A DNA stretch of 64,000 nucleotides from Branchiostoma floridae (lineage: Eukaryota; Chordata; Leptocardii; Amphioxiformes; Branchiostomatidae). The notes below the pieces were generated by a model. The model was not told the origin of the DNA, did no database searches, and was given only the letters and a program-made list of their open reading frames with translations. Position numbers and translations under genes: made by a program. Positions 11,885 through 24,300 of the stretch are shown piece after piece; within the stretch, counting starts at the first letter, position 1; each line of letters opens with the position of its first letter. Location: positions 23,892,724-23,956,723 of the forward strand of contig NC_049979.1 of NCBI RefSeq assembly GCF_000003815.2, read 5' to 3'.

Positions 11885-12125
11885 GTCGGATTTGGAAGTC
11901 CGACCATTTGCAGGCCAATAGGAGTAACATAAGGCGTCGGATTTGGGAAGTCCGACCATTTGCAGGCCAATAGGAGTAACATAAGGCGTCGGATTTGGGA
12001 AGTCCGACCATTTGCAGGCCAATAGGAGTAACACAAGGCGTCGGATTTTGGAAGTCCGACTCTTGCAGGCCAATAGGAGTAACATAAGGCGTGAGGAGGC
12101 GTCGGATTTTGGAAGTCCGACTCTG
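11885..12125. repeat. 52-bp minisatellite with CCAAT box and hairpin, about 4.5 copies
   Basis: Units begin at 11885, 11936, 11988, 12040 and 12101 (spacing 51, 52, 52, 61). Each carries a small hairpin with arms GTCGGA and TCCGAC; the first four also carry GCAGGCCAATAGGAGTAAC, with CCAAT at 11915, 11967, 12019 and 12070. The open frames seen across it on the minus strand are a product of the repetition and not genes. Confidence 0.9.
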
Positions 12126-12129
12126 GCAG

Positions 12130-15100
12130 TCCAACCGCTGATACCGCAGGAGAAACATAAGGCCCAGTTGCATGGGTTTAAACAACTGCCTGTGGTGCAG
12201 GAAAAAGAGCTAAGACCCAGATAATGTTAACTTTTTCATATCTTCAAGTATTACCAAGGACGTGCCCAAGTGATTTGACAACCTTATGCAGATTTTAATT
12301 AGGGGTTTTTGAAACAAAACATTCAGGTAACAGATGCAAAATCTCATGGATTCACATTTTTCTGCCAAATATTTCTTGTCACACTTTTTCTGAAATATTT
12401 CAAGAATCATATTTTTTAATGCCCAAATTTTTCATGCACAGATTCTTCGGGCCCAGAAAACCTGTTCCCGTGTAGCAACAGCAAGCTCCACTATAGACAT
12501 CTAAGAATTTGTTTTTTAGGACAAAGTTTGTTTATTCAAAAGATCTAGTCATTTTTGTCTGGAAGCTGATTGGGCCTAAAATTCCAGAGAAAGATTTAAA
12601 GGTACATTTTATAGAAAATTACAGAGTCAATTATACTGAATAGTCACATATTTGGTTATTTTTCTTCATCATAAGTTGAATCTGCACAGCAATATTTACA
12701 GCAATTGAATTTTCCTTTGTTTGGTCTCAAAAATTATATCTTGGTATGCTCACTTCCCACAGCCGCTTGAGTTGTCAGCCATTTTGTTCGTCTGGGGAGT
12801 TTTGGGTAGGTTAAACACAACTAGGGGACTTTGCAATGTTTGCCAAATCACAAGAATATCAACAGTAATATTATGATATAATTATGTGAGAAAGACATTG
12901 TATATTACCAGACTACTGTTGACAGCAGAGCAAGTGGTTATTTTGTCAACTTGATGAATTTCAGTTTCATAACATTTTCATGATTATTCATGATCATGTT
13001 ATTGCACGTAGACTATTAGTTGCCTTTTGCCCAACCTGCTACATATTCATGCTATGTTGTATTCATGTACAGTACTTTTGAAGGGGAATCTTTGATTGGC
13101 AAATTTCAGATTTCTATCAAAAGTGTACTCATATCGAATCCCTTATACTGAAACAACACTTGGATGAATGCGTTAGAATAACCCTTTACGAGGAAACAAA
13201 TAATGGGATGAATATCCTGATTATGGTTCTGATTACAAGTGTTTTGGTAACCTTTGAGAATAAGTAGGATTTTATCAGCAATGACTGCCAGTAATTTTGC
13301 ACCCCATTAAAATGTCATGCACATTTTGCAGCATGAATGTAGATAGCTCAATTATCACTTATGTTCTTCTAAGTATGTACTTATTGACTCCCTAAAGGTG
13401 ACTGCATACTTACTAATGAGGAAAGCACAATCATGTATGTGTTTATAGATGTACATTTTGTAGGTCAACAGATATTTGGGGAGGTCATTACTATCATCGA
13501 TCAAGAAGATGATGTTTTCATGTTTGTCACTATATGTTTGTGAACAGCATAACTTGAGAAGTCGTGGATGGATCTATATGAATATGATATTTGTTATGTT
13601 GGATGGACCGCCTGGTGGCTTTTTATTGTACTGAAGCGGAATGTCCGGTTTTGATATCTCCTGATCTGGACCTAACTGGTTCGTGATTTTTTAAGTGGAA
13701 AATACATATAGCTCTTGTTGGGCCCCCTGGCAACTTTTTTTGGAAGTGCAGCTGGTCTTTTTGTTGGACACTGATGACTCAAGTAGGGATTCTTAGTCTT
13801 TATTCGTCTAGTTTCAAAACAATCTATGTCATCATTGTCATGTTACTCCTGGCTTCAGAATCAGATCCTCAAGTACTAGTAGTCATCTAACATTGAGTCA
13901 TAATTTAAAATTGGTGTGAAGAATACAACTTATAAGTTTGTTAGGTCCTAAACTAGCTGAAATACAGCCTTTTATTAAAATTAAAAACATTACCAGCTAT
14001 GGTCTGGAAAGCTTCCTGTCTGTAGAAATACCAAGTTTCCAACACCAATTCAACCTATTCAATGACTCCTGGCCAAGGTGTTGCATAAGAATGTGCCATG
14101 TACAAACATAACATGCAGCTTCCACTGAGATACTGAGTATTTATTGACAATATTATTAAGGTTAACGTTAACGTTATACATTTAAACTAAAAACAAACAG
14201 TTTAATCAAATATATTTGTATTACTAGTCTGCTACTGCTACAGCACTTTAGCTGTTCCCTTATTTCTGTATAGTCAAAATGTATGTTAATCATGACATTA
14301 ACGATTAACAGAGAAGACATACTATTATTAGACATTTATTGATTTAAACACTTTAAATCTGAGTCCGACCGACACCTGCTCCGAAATCAGCCGCTAGTGG
14401 ACGGGAGGACTTGCCGTTCTCGGAACGCCGAATGACCAACATCAATGCGTGTCCCTCGGGAGTCGAAGCCTTTGACATCGTATGTCTGAGTCAAAACGGA
14501 CAGACATTTGCTTGGTTCTCTTGTCTTTTATCCAGTTAGAATTTGTCTGAACACGAAGTCAGCGCCGCCATTTTCCTTTGTTCCTCGATCTGAATTTTCT
14601 GAGCTTGGGTCACAGCGCGAGTCTCCGGCAACTTTGCCAATCGAATAGACAAATCGTGTAAATGCCGCTAGTTGCCGGCAAAAATTAGACGTTCAGTCAC
14701 TACTGATCACAAGTTCATAATCATTTCTAAGCATCAAAACGCCACAAAAACTTTCATTTGTTCACGAAGGCTTGGCTTGACTTGTCTGCATGCACCATTA
14801 TGCCGAGATGGTCACGTCGAAATAAAGCTTTCCCTACGTAGGCTTATTTCTTTGACAAAAATTAGGTATTCCAACCAAAATTTCAAAAACACAATACAAC
14901 GTTAGTTTTTACTGTTTCTGAAAGAGCTAATAAAGAGAAGTAAAATGCTTTTTAAATGAAGCAAATATCTTAAGCGGTTGCTGAGATATGGCTCCTTGAA
15001 GTTTCCAAAATCTGCCCTCCGGAATGGCCGGCCGCGCGATAAATTACGAAAATTAACAAAATAGCTTTTTTAAGGGGTGATAAAAAGGTAACTGAAGGCT

Positions 15101-16640
15101 GAAAAGCTTATTTTATCTTATTTACTTGTAATATGCACTACATAGAAATATTCTACAGGATTCCAGACATTAATATCTTTTTATTATGTTTTTACACAGG
15201 GTCAAAGTATGCATTTTGCAACAAATTACTCAGGTGGCAGCGTGACCTTTGACCCCTGGGGAAGGAAAATTCCTCCAAAGTTCACACACCTGTGTCTCTT
15301 GACAGGAATGACCATGTCTTCCAATATTTCACATAAAACAGCACTAACTGGTGTTCTTTTACACAATAACAGTCATATTATCTGTACTTCATAAGAAAAT
15401 GAGTAAATTTGGGTATATATACACACATTTTTGGTTGCGTTCTATGGTATTTTGCTGGTGAGTATACTATACGGTGCACTGTACTAGACCGAGTACCATA
15501 CTTAATATACCTTTACAATGTACAGCATGATGTTATTTCCTATTACCAAATAATGTCACATCCACAGAATGTCAACAATGGTAACTTCTTTAATAAGAAG
15601 GTCAACTTGGTCAAGGTCAAAGGTAAGATTGCATGAACATCTCGCATTATTTGATGAGGCACAATGTTACACTGCATCATTAGCATAAGTTCACACTTGC
15701 ACAATACGTCATGACAGATGTTAGTACTATAAGAAGAGATAAAATAATGATAAATAGACAATGTAAACACTGAATTTATCATGACAAGGTAAACATTTTT
15801 CAAGGTCACAGGCTATTTTCTGTAAATGTAACGTTACATAGATTTCTTGGATGTACTTCCCGATAATTCATATAATCAGTAATAATCACCTGTATCATGC
15901 AAAGTTTTGCACACAAAAAAAAGGCCTAATTATCATTTCCTGTGGCACTTACTGTTCTGTGCTTTCTTAACAAACTAAACACTTTTATTTAGTTAAACTG
16001 GCTGCACAACTAGTTAACTTGTCAACTTTACATTTGTCCTACACCATCCAATACATGTGTATCTCGCTCTCCTTATTGGTACTACAACCTATATTCTTCA
16101 AGGTTTTTCTCTGCTGGTCTTTTATCAGCCACATCTGGGATTAGATAGAATATTCCTCCTAATAAAGAATTAAACTTTTAGTTTTATTATTGTGTCTACC
16201 ATGGTGATGAATGATGATGGTCATCTATCTGCGGCGAAGACGTCTTACCCAAGTACCCGACACCATCACTACGGTGATTTGTAGTTATACAGTTCTTTTT
16301 TATGATGTAATAAAGTGGTTATAAAGAAAGAATCAGACTGACATATGCATGTAACTGAATTCTATATAATACATCAAGAAGATTTGAAGTTAAAATAGAT
16401 TAAGATTAGATAAATTCCCAAAACCGGATGGAAGAAGGTAAGTCAGTGAGTGTCATTGCTTCTACACCATCTTCTACGACTGAACCCGGGTACCAAGTCT
16501 TGGAGGTCGCCATTACCAAACTGTAGAGACAAGAATATAATATTGCAGGTAAGTACTGCAGATTTATGATCTTTTCTAACTATCCAGACGTGCAAAGTCA
16601 AACAAAATGCCACATGGCACAAAGAGCACTTGAGCAATCT
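12130..16640. other. Long AT-rich spacer without a supported gene
   Basis: No exon-like stretch with splice sites was found. At 13545-13700 is one plus-oriented copy of a dispersed repeat (CAGCATAACTTGA...GGATGGATC...TTTTGATATCTC) also found at 30345-30500. A more GC-rich patch lies at 14360-14680 with no long frame. Confidence 0.4.
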
Positions 16641-17310
16641 GGTTGTAACGAGCTTACTTCACATTGAAGTTCACAATGAAAATGCCATAAGTATCTTTTT
16701 TTATTGGGCATAGCTTCCCCGGCTGACCCTAACAGGTGGCCACACAAGTGAAAAAATACACTTGGTATTTTGGACTCGGAACGAGGTAAGAAATGATTTG
16801 ACAAATGATAACAATGACATTGAAAATGCCATTGATTTCTTATTTTGAAAAAAAAATTGGGCATAGGTTCCCCGGCTGACCCCTAACCGGGGGCCACGGT
16901 TGCCTCAAGTTCAACAAGTAAAAAAATACACCATGGTATTTTGGACTTGGAACAAGGCAAGAAATGATTCACACAAATAATAACGAGGGTATTGAAAACG
17001 CCATTAATTATTTGTTTTGAAAAAATTGGGCATAGGTTCCCCGGCTGACCCCTAACCGGGGGCCACGGTTGCCTCAAGTTCAACAAGTAAAAAAATACAC
17101 TGTGGTATTTTGGACTTGGAACAAGGCAAGAAATGATTCACACAAATAATATTGAGGATATTGAAAATGCCATTAATTATTTATTTTTAAAAATTTGGGC
17201 ATAGGTTCCCCGGCTGACCCCTAACCGGGGGCCACGGTTGCCTCAAGTTCAACAAGTAAAAAAAATACACCATGGTATTTTGAACTTGGAACAAGGCAAG
17301 AAAATTTATG
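16640..17310. repeat. 169-bp satellite, about 4 tandem copies
   Basis: The landmark GGGCATAGGTTCCCCGGCTG occurs at 16859, 17028 and 17197, exactly 169 bp apart, and in a diverged copy at 16706 (153 bp before). Each full unit contains the inverted repeat CCCCGG...CCGGGG, then CACGGTTGCCTCAAGTTC, an A-run, and TGGTATTTTG(G/A)ACTTGGAAC. Confidence 0.92.
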
Positions 17311-17311
17311 A

Positions 17312-20080
17312 TTCACAAGGCCAATTTCACATAACAAGAAAGAAAGAAATAAAATGATTAATAAATCTAAACCTGCAATGTTTTACATTGTCTCATGACT
17401 TAAAAACATGGATAAAGACATGATTTTGCATTGCTGGCATTGTCTATAGACAGAACAAAAAAATAAAAAAATGGTCTAAACAAAAAAAAAGAAAACATTT
17501 TCTTCCTTGAGGACACAAAAGCCCCCCATCCCAAAACAAACCTACAATCTACAGACACTAAAAATGCATCAAAGTATTTTACCTGGAAATTCCTGCTCCA
17601 TAGCGTCGAAAAGGGTCTGTTTGTGCCGCTTCAGTCACATAACTTCTATTTGTAAGAGGCGCGCGGCCGAAGTTTGGCGCGTCAGGATCGCGCGGCCGGC
17701 CAAACACAGGGCGCTCGGGCCGACCTCGCCAGGAAAACAAGCTTCGCGATCCGCCGGCGTGCATGCAATAGACATGCCGATTACATCAAAACGTAGCCTA
17801 TTTTTTTGTCGTCATTTGGACAGGGGTGACAACCGGCAAAAATTTAATTTTTGCGGAGATTTTTACAATTAAAGATCGATCAATCGCTTCAAGTGGAATT
17901 TTTACCGGCAAAAAATAAAAGATCACAACTGTCACCGGTATCATTTTAAAGCCCGTAATCTGCTCTTTGCAATGATACTACTTTCATTCTGCTGCTGTCT
18001 AACACAGCGATGCGCAAGCGCTCTAAACACGAGGTTAGGGGTCGCGTGCAGGCGGAAGTGTTGGGCCCGTCCCGCGCAACGCCGGGCGTTCCGCTCACGG
18101 CGCGCCGTTTTCACCGGCAAATTTCTGGCGTCTTGAACATTTTACAAACTAAACAAACATATCACAAGAAAGAGAAACTTATATGCTTAATTTTCATGGG
18201 TAACTTTGCCTCTAGGAACGGATAGTTTTTGTGCCGCGGGTGTGGGAAGATGGTAAGAAATTTACCGATCGCCGTGCGGCAGAACGTTTTCGCGGTAGCG
18301 TTGGAATACCTACAAAAATCCAACTTAGTCTAATTCTCACATAAATAACGTTGATTTGATTGATTTTATTCGTTTTTATACCATAATCACCGTATTTTGT
18401 GCTATACATCAGAATTCTTGTTGCGACATTTTACCTTGGCAACAATGGAGTCGTCCACTGACCCCTATTGACCTTGTTTACTGCTGCTGGCGCCATCTTG
18501 GAAAAATATCGCAAATACGATTCCGATATTTTTGGCCCGCGGAATACGAAAATTAGACCAGCGTACATGGATTTCAAGAACCTATAACATCAGATACATG
18601 AACGGACGGTCTACTTGTAAAATCTGTCCATATAGCCTTCCAGTCTGCACAGAAATGGAAAAACTTCGCATAAAATCACATAATTTTGTACAATGTAAAG
18701 TACCGGAGTACAAGCACCAGCGAGGTCAACAAATCTAAGAGCACCCAGCAGAAAAAGCACCAAGAGACCATGTCTAGCGGAGAAGTAGACGTTAAACAAG
18801 GACAACAACAACAACAACAACAACAATAACAACATTTCTTTATTCAATGTTTCCTTCGTAAATCGTCCAAGTTTAGCCTACATTTTGCTGATGTAGTGCA
18901 GAAATTGAAAAAAAAGTGAACCCCGCGTGGGTTTTATAGCGCGGCGTAACACGGCCGGCCAGTCACGCCGGTGACCGCTATCGGCAGTGTTGGCATAGCG
19001 GCCGGACCGAAAATCGTCTGGCCGCGACCGCATTCGACAGGTGACCGCTATAGACTATTTCTTAATGCTTAGGTCAATGGGAAAAATCCAAGGGACCGGC
19101 AAAAAGTGACCGCAATGGCCAGGTGGCCCCTATACTCAGGTGACCCCTAAGGCAGGTTTCACTGTAATTGTTAATCATCAATATCACCAAGTTGGGGTGC
19201 TTGCCTGGACTGTGTGTTATAACTTATACTGTCTGACAAATTTATGTATAGTTGTATGTACAGCTACTTCATACATGTATGGCATCAATCATGTTGTCTG
19301 TGCTATATGCCTCCTTGAAGTGTTGACATGTATGTGCCCCCTGTTGAGTGTGTGGTTTCGGATGTCAGAGTGAAGAATGTACATAGACTTTCCCTTTCCT
19401 GACCTGTGAGGGGATGAGAGATGCCAGAGTTTACATGAGAGAGGCTTGGCTCTTATCTTCCTGCATGTGTTTGTTTGACAGAAGAATTGAGCCATCTGTC
19501 AGCTCCTAGCTGCCCACATGAAGTACATTCTTTGGTTTTCTAGGGGTTTCCGGAAAAGGTGGGCTAAACCGCCTTTTCCAGAAAGCCGTTTTTCAGCATC
19601 AGCCCAGTATACTTGAATGAATTAAACTTTAAAGAACTAATGTGAAGTTCTGAAATGTTTGCATTTTTTTTGGTGACTTCTTGCAGCGAAATCAGGATGT
19701 TGAAGTTTGCATTGTAATACTAATACTACAGAATTGATTGGAAATTTGCCCACAAATGCCATGTTTATTCTCAGGTATTCTACACAGACATCTCATTTTC
19801 CTGTGTGTTGGGCGCACACACGGCATCTCATCTGTAAGGCAACAAGTGTTACAACTACAAGCTGTAAAAAACATAGTCTGCTGCATGACGAAAACAAGCT
19901 GTTCCCCTGCCATTTTGTGTGTAAGGTTTCTGTCGGTAACATGTGCACAGCTATGCAATCCTGCACTTAATGGGTATCCCATGATTTCTCCTGACCATGT
20001 GTCTAAAGACAACTGTCACTCACAATGACTGTTGCATGACAGCATTCTGTTGTTAAGGCTCAAGTAGGATTTTACCGTAA
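17312..20080. other. Repeat-rich spacer with GC-rich patches
   Basis: CpG-rich patches lie at 17640-17770, 18000-18120 and 18220-18310. No gene was supported. Around 18950-19170 the phrase GTGACCGCTAT recurs, with related GTGACCGCAAT and a GCAGGTTTCACTGTA end, which looks like a decayed internally repetitive transposon tip. Confidence 0.4.
18802..18826. repeat. (CAA)n microsatellite
   Basis: About eight perfect ACA/CAA trinucleotides in a row, followed by TAACAACA. Confidence 0.85.
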
Positions 20081-20149
20081 AACGTAATTCATATGAATTG
20101 CTCGTAAAGCGTAATCAAAATTTCATTAAACCTAACTTGTCTACATGCA

Positions 20150-20765
20150 AACTTCAGCAGTGAAAATGCAGGAAATTGCGTTTCAAAGGGTCCAGATTTC
20201 AAAATTTCGCCGGACCTTCTTTGCGATAGGTCGCCCCTTTTGGCACTGGACATGGTGAAAATATGTTGCAGAAGCGTCGCCAACCAGAAATCTATTTGAT
20301 TAGAAATTTCATTAGTGAACTTAGATTAGTTTACAAGCAAAAATTCCCCTCAAATGCAGGAAATGATGTTTCAGATGGTCAAGATTTAATTTTTTTTTCT
20401 TTGGACAGCCTGCTTGTGCCTCCGGCGCTCGTCGCCATAAAAAATCTTTTCTCTGACAGAAATGTCATCAAATTAAGCACAGTCTGCCAGCAAAATTTGT
20501 CCCTCAAAATGCAAGAAATGGCGTTTCAGAGGGTCCAGATTTCAAAATTTCCCCGGACATACCTCGCGACGGCTTGTGCATGCTTTCGGTGCTCGAAATC
20601 TTGAAAATATGTTTGGGGGCGTCGCCCTCAATAAAACCATATGAATTTCTAATAGAAATGCCATTCAACTTAGCTTGGTCTGCCAGCAAAATGTGCCCGT
20701 CAAAATGCAGAAATTAGCGTTTTAGAGGGTCAAGATTTCACAATTTTCCCGCGGGAGCATGCCCA
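20150..20765. repeat. Quasi-tandem repeat, unit 155-196 bp, four copies
   Basis: The core TGCAGGAAAT...GTTTCA(A/G)AGGGTCCAGATTTC starts at 20167, 20355, 20510 and 20706. A second shared block before each core reads AGAAAT(T/G)(T/C)CAT...CAGCAAAAT...CCCTCAAA. A diverged copy in the opposite orientation lies at about 27120-27215. The copies are too divergent for a young array. Confidence 0.75.
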
Positions 20766-21018
20766 CGGACGCCCTTAGGAGACTAGGATTGTCGCGCCTC
20801 CGCTTTCGGCGCTTCGAGTGCTGAAAATTACGTCAGTACGGTCAGTATAAGAAATTTACTGCCGCCGCCTCTGGTCAGCAAGACGGATGCTTTTATATCG
20901 TCTTAGTAAAGTTTGAATCTTGTTGATAGAATTCTCAACTTTGATTAGTGTTTAGGTCTCCTTTTCATGCGCTATGCCGCCGGCGATGGGGAGCGATTAA
21001 GGTTTGGATAAACGTCGC

Positions 21019-21245
21019 TGTTACATATCCAGATAATCTCATCAGGCAAGACCCAGCATGCTTTATGGGGCCTTGGACCGAATCACTCTCAGTCAAATCA
21101 CATGACCTATTTTTGTATCACTACACCACCACATGTACAGAGCTAGAAGTTTGTAGATTAAATCTTAGTCCGCTCATCAAGTGTCTCCTAGTCGTCCATC
21201 GTAGTCAACAGAGCACTACAAGGAGTCAGGGATCCAAACACAACA
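21019..21245 (+). repeat. 5' LTR
   Basis: 227 bp, starting TGTTACATATCCAG and ending CAAACACAACA. It contains promoter and R regions by definition; no clear TATA box was picked out. Confidence 0.96.
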
Positions 21246-21257
21246 TGGTGGCAGCGG
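21246..21257 (+). promoter_or_regulatory. Primer-binding site
   Basis: TGGTGGCAGCGG follows the LTR with no gap. It is complementary to a tRNA ending CCGCTGCCA plus CCA, which from memory fits tRNA-Leu; the primer identity needs checking against the tRNA set of the species. Confidence 0.75.
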
Positions 21258-21355
21258 TAAACCAGAAATCCTGAGCTGTGCAGCGGGAGGAAGTCCCCAG
21301 AAAGCAGCGGAAAAACCAGGAAATAACCCGCTCGACCAAGAACAAAGGATTCAAG

Positions 21356-24300
21356 ATGGCGGCGGCCCAACAAACCATGCTGACGACCTTGATCCCCGAA
21401 ATGGACTGGAATGCAGATGACCCTGTCAAAACGTTTAGAAAATTCAAACAAAGGATCGAACTGGCATTCAAGACCTTCCTGAAAGACGCCACCGACGAAG
21501 AAAAGGTGAGCTACTTACTCTTATTAGCAGGAGACGATGGGCTTGAGATCAGAAATAGCTGGGACCTATCTCCAGAACAGGAAAAAGATCCAAACAAAAT
21601 CCTAGAGAAGTTCGAGAAACACTTAGAACCTAAGACAAACCACAGGATTTTCAGATATGAGTTCCAAAGCATGAGGCAAGGGCCCGAAGAATCCATCAGT
21701 GATTATATGTCAAGGCTAAAAAACGTGGCAGACAAATGCAACTTCAAAGACAAGACAGAGAAAGACGGGAGACTGCTAGATCAGATGATCTGGGGATGTG
21801 CATACAAAAAGGTGCAGAAGACCCTCATAGGAAAGCATGAACTGACCCTTGCTGCAGCCGTTAAGGAAGCCGTACAGCATGAGTCTACAGAGAAGTGCAT
21901 GACAACGTTGACAATCTCAACTCAAGCTAAAGAAGCAAAAGTCGATGCCATTTCTAACAGAAAGCATACTCCAAGCTCAAAACAAAAGGCAAGCTACAGG
22001 CCTCCACAGAAACAGAGTGCAAACATCTGTAGAAATTGTGGTACTGAGCATGAGTTTAATGACAGGAAGAAGTGCCCAGCACATGGTTCCACTTGTAATG
22101 GTTGCGGAAAGCCAAACCACTGGAGGAAAATGTGCAGGTCAAAGGGCAAATCCAAGCCACAAGAATACAGGGGTTACAGAAAGGCTAATCCAAAACATGT
22201 GCATTACCAGCAAGAAGAGCAGTACTCCTCAGGAGAAGAAACACTGTCGATAGGTGCCATATATGTCCATGAAGTGGAGCATAAGAATAATGCACAAAAC
22301 AGTGAAGCATACACAACATTCCAAATCAAGAAGAAGATAGGAAAGAAGACAACAAACATCAATCTGCGATTGAAGATAGATACAGGGGCTCAAAGCAATG
22401 TCATGCCGGTAGAACATTATCAGCAGATATTCCCGGAGAACATGACAAAAGGTGGGGAAGTCAAAGCAGGAATCCTCACACCAAGCAGCACTGTATTATC
22501 AGCCTATGGTGGAGACAAAATCCCACACCTGGGGAAGACAACCATCTCTGGAAAACACAAAGGCCGAGAGGTCAAGTGTACTTTCTTTGTGACCAAATCC
22601 AAGGGACCAAGCATCCTCGGATTGGCAGCGTGCCAGCAGCTAGGCATCATCACAATCCATGAGATTCAAGCTACCCCAGAGGATGGCAAGATCAAAGAGA
22701 CGGTGCCGATCAAGGACCGCCCTGCCATCCACAACAAGGAACAACTAATAAAGATGTACCCGGAATGTTTTGATGACACGGTAGGGTGCTTTGAAGAGGA
22801 GTACCACATCACTGTTGACCCAGACGTAGAACCAGTGATACATCCACCTCGCAGAGTGCCACTAGAGCTGCGAGAGAAGCTGAAGAAACAGCTGGAAGAG
22901 ATGACGGAGAAAGGAGTCATCAGCGAGGTCACACAGCCAACAGACTGGGTAAACTCCATAGTAATAAAGGAGAAACCCAATGGCAAACTGCGGATCTGCC
23001 TTGATCCCAGAGACCTGAACTTGGCACTCAAGAGGAACCACTACCCGACACCCACTCTAGAAGAGATAACACCCTCTCTGGCAGGAGCCAAAGTGTTTAG
23101 TAAGCTGGACGCCAGCAACGGGTATTGGAATATCAAAATAGACGAAGAATCTTCCTTGCTCACGACCTTCAACACGCCCTATGGCAGGTTCAAGTTCAAC
23201 CGCCTCCCGTTCGGGCTCAAGGTCTCGCAGGACGTTTTCCAGAGGAAGATAGACGAAACGTACAAAGGGTGCAAAGGAGCAATTGGAATTGCAGACGACA
23301 TCCAGGTGTACGGGAAGACAGACGACGACCACGACTTCCATCTGCACGAAGCGATGGAGAAGACCAGGCAAGCTGGCATCAAGCTAAACGCATCCAAGTG
23401 CATAATCAAAGAAAGTGAGTGTAAGTTCTTCGGAATGATCTACACAGCCGAGGGAGTCAAGCCAGACCCCGAGAAAGTGAAGGCGATACATGACATCAAA
23501 CCACCCCAGGATGAGAAGGAACTAAGAAGTCTCTTAGGGCTCATTCAATACATGAGCGCTTTCATCCCCAAGCTCGCGGACAGAACGACAAACATCCGTG
23601 AACTGCTGAAGGAAGATGTTGAATACAAGTGGAGTGCACCACACACCGAAGACCTGAACAAGATAAAGCAGCTCATCAGTGAAAAGACAACACTGCAGTA
23701 CTATGACAGGGAGAAACCCGTCATACTACAAGTGGATGCCTCAATCAAAGGAGTAGGTGCAGCACTAATACAAGATGGAAAACCCATCGCATTCGCCTCA
23801 AAAGCCCTCTCACCGGCTGAAACAAGATACGCCAACATCGAGAGAGAACTCCTGGCAGTAGTCTATGGATGTGAGAAATTCCACACCTACTTGTACGGAA
23901 GAAGCTTCGAAGTCGAGTCGGACCACCGACCCTTGGAACAAATCAACAAGAAGAACCTCACAAAGGCACCAAACAGGTTACAACGCCTATTACTGCGACT
24001 ACAAAGCTATGACATGAGCATCCGGTACAAACCAGGGAAAGAGATGCTACTAGCAGACGCACTCTCCAGGCTGTCACAGCACGACAAGCAAGAGATGGAT
24101 GGTCTCAAAGTCCAGATCCATCACCTCGTAAAAGTGACAACTGTGAAACTGGAGCAGATCAAAGAGGAGACCAGCAAGGATGAAGAGCTCCAACTACTCG
24201 CCCAGACAGTGACACAGGGATGGCCAGAGAAAAGAAAAGAGACACAAGCAATAATACACGAATACTGGACCATCCGAGACGACATCTCGGTAGAGGATGG

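Noticed and set aside
11650-12185. Overlapping minus-strand open frames with repeated peptides
   Set aside because: They run through the 52-bp minisatellite, which is open in several frames because of its composition; no splice sites or homology.
16640-17310. CRISPR-like array
   Set aside because: 169-bp units with no short-repeat/spacer layout; eukaryotic context; ordinary satellite.
19707-20028. Overlapping open frames on both strands near 19.7-20.0 kb
   Set aside because: No splice sites, no recognisable motif, low-complexity composition.
21278-21355. GTG-led N-terminal extension of the gag-pol frame
   Set aside because: A normal ATG at 21356 opens the MAAAQQ start; a GTG start is not expected in an animal.
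23294-23299. IADD as a dead reverse transcriptase site
   Set aside because: Both catalytic aspartates are kept; only the first two residues of the box vary, which occurs in other Ty3/gypsy lineages.
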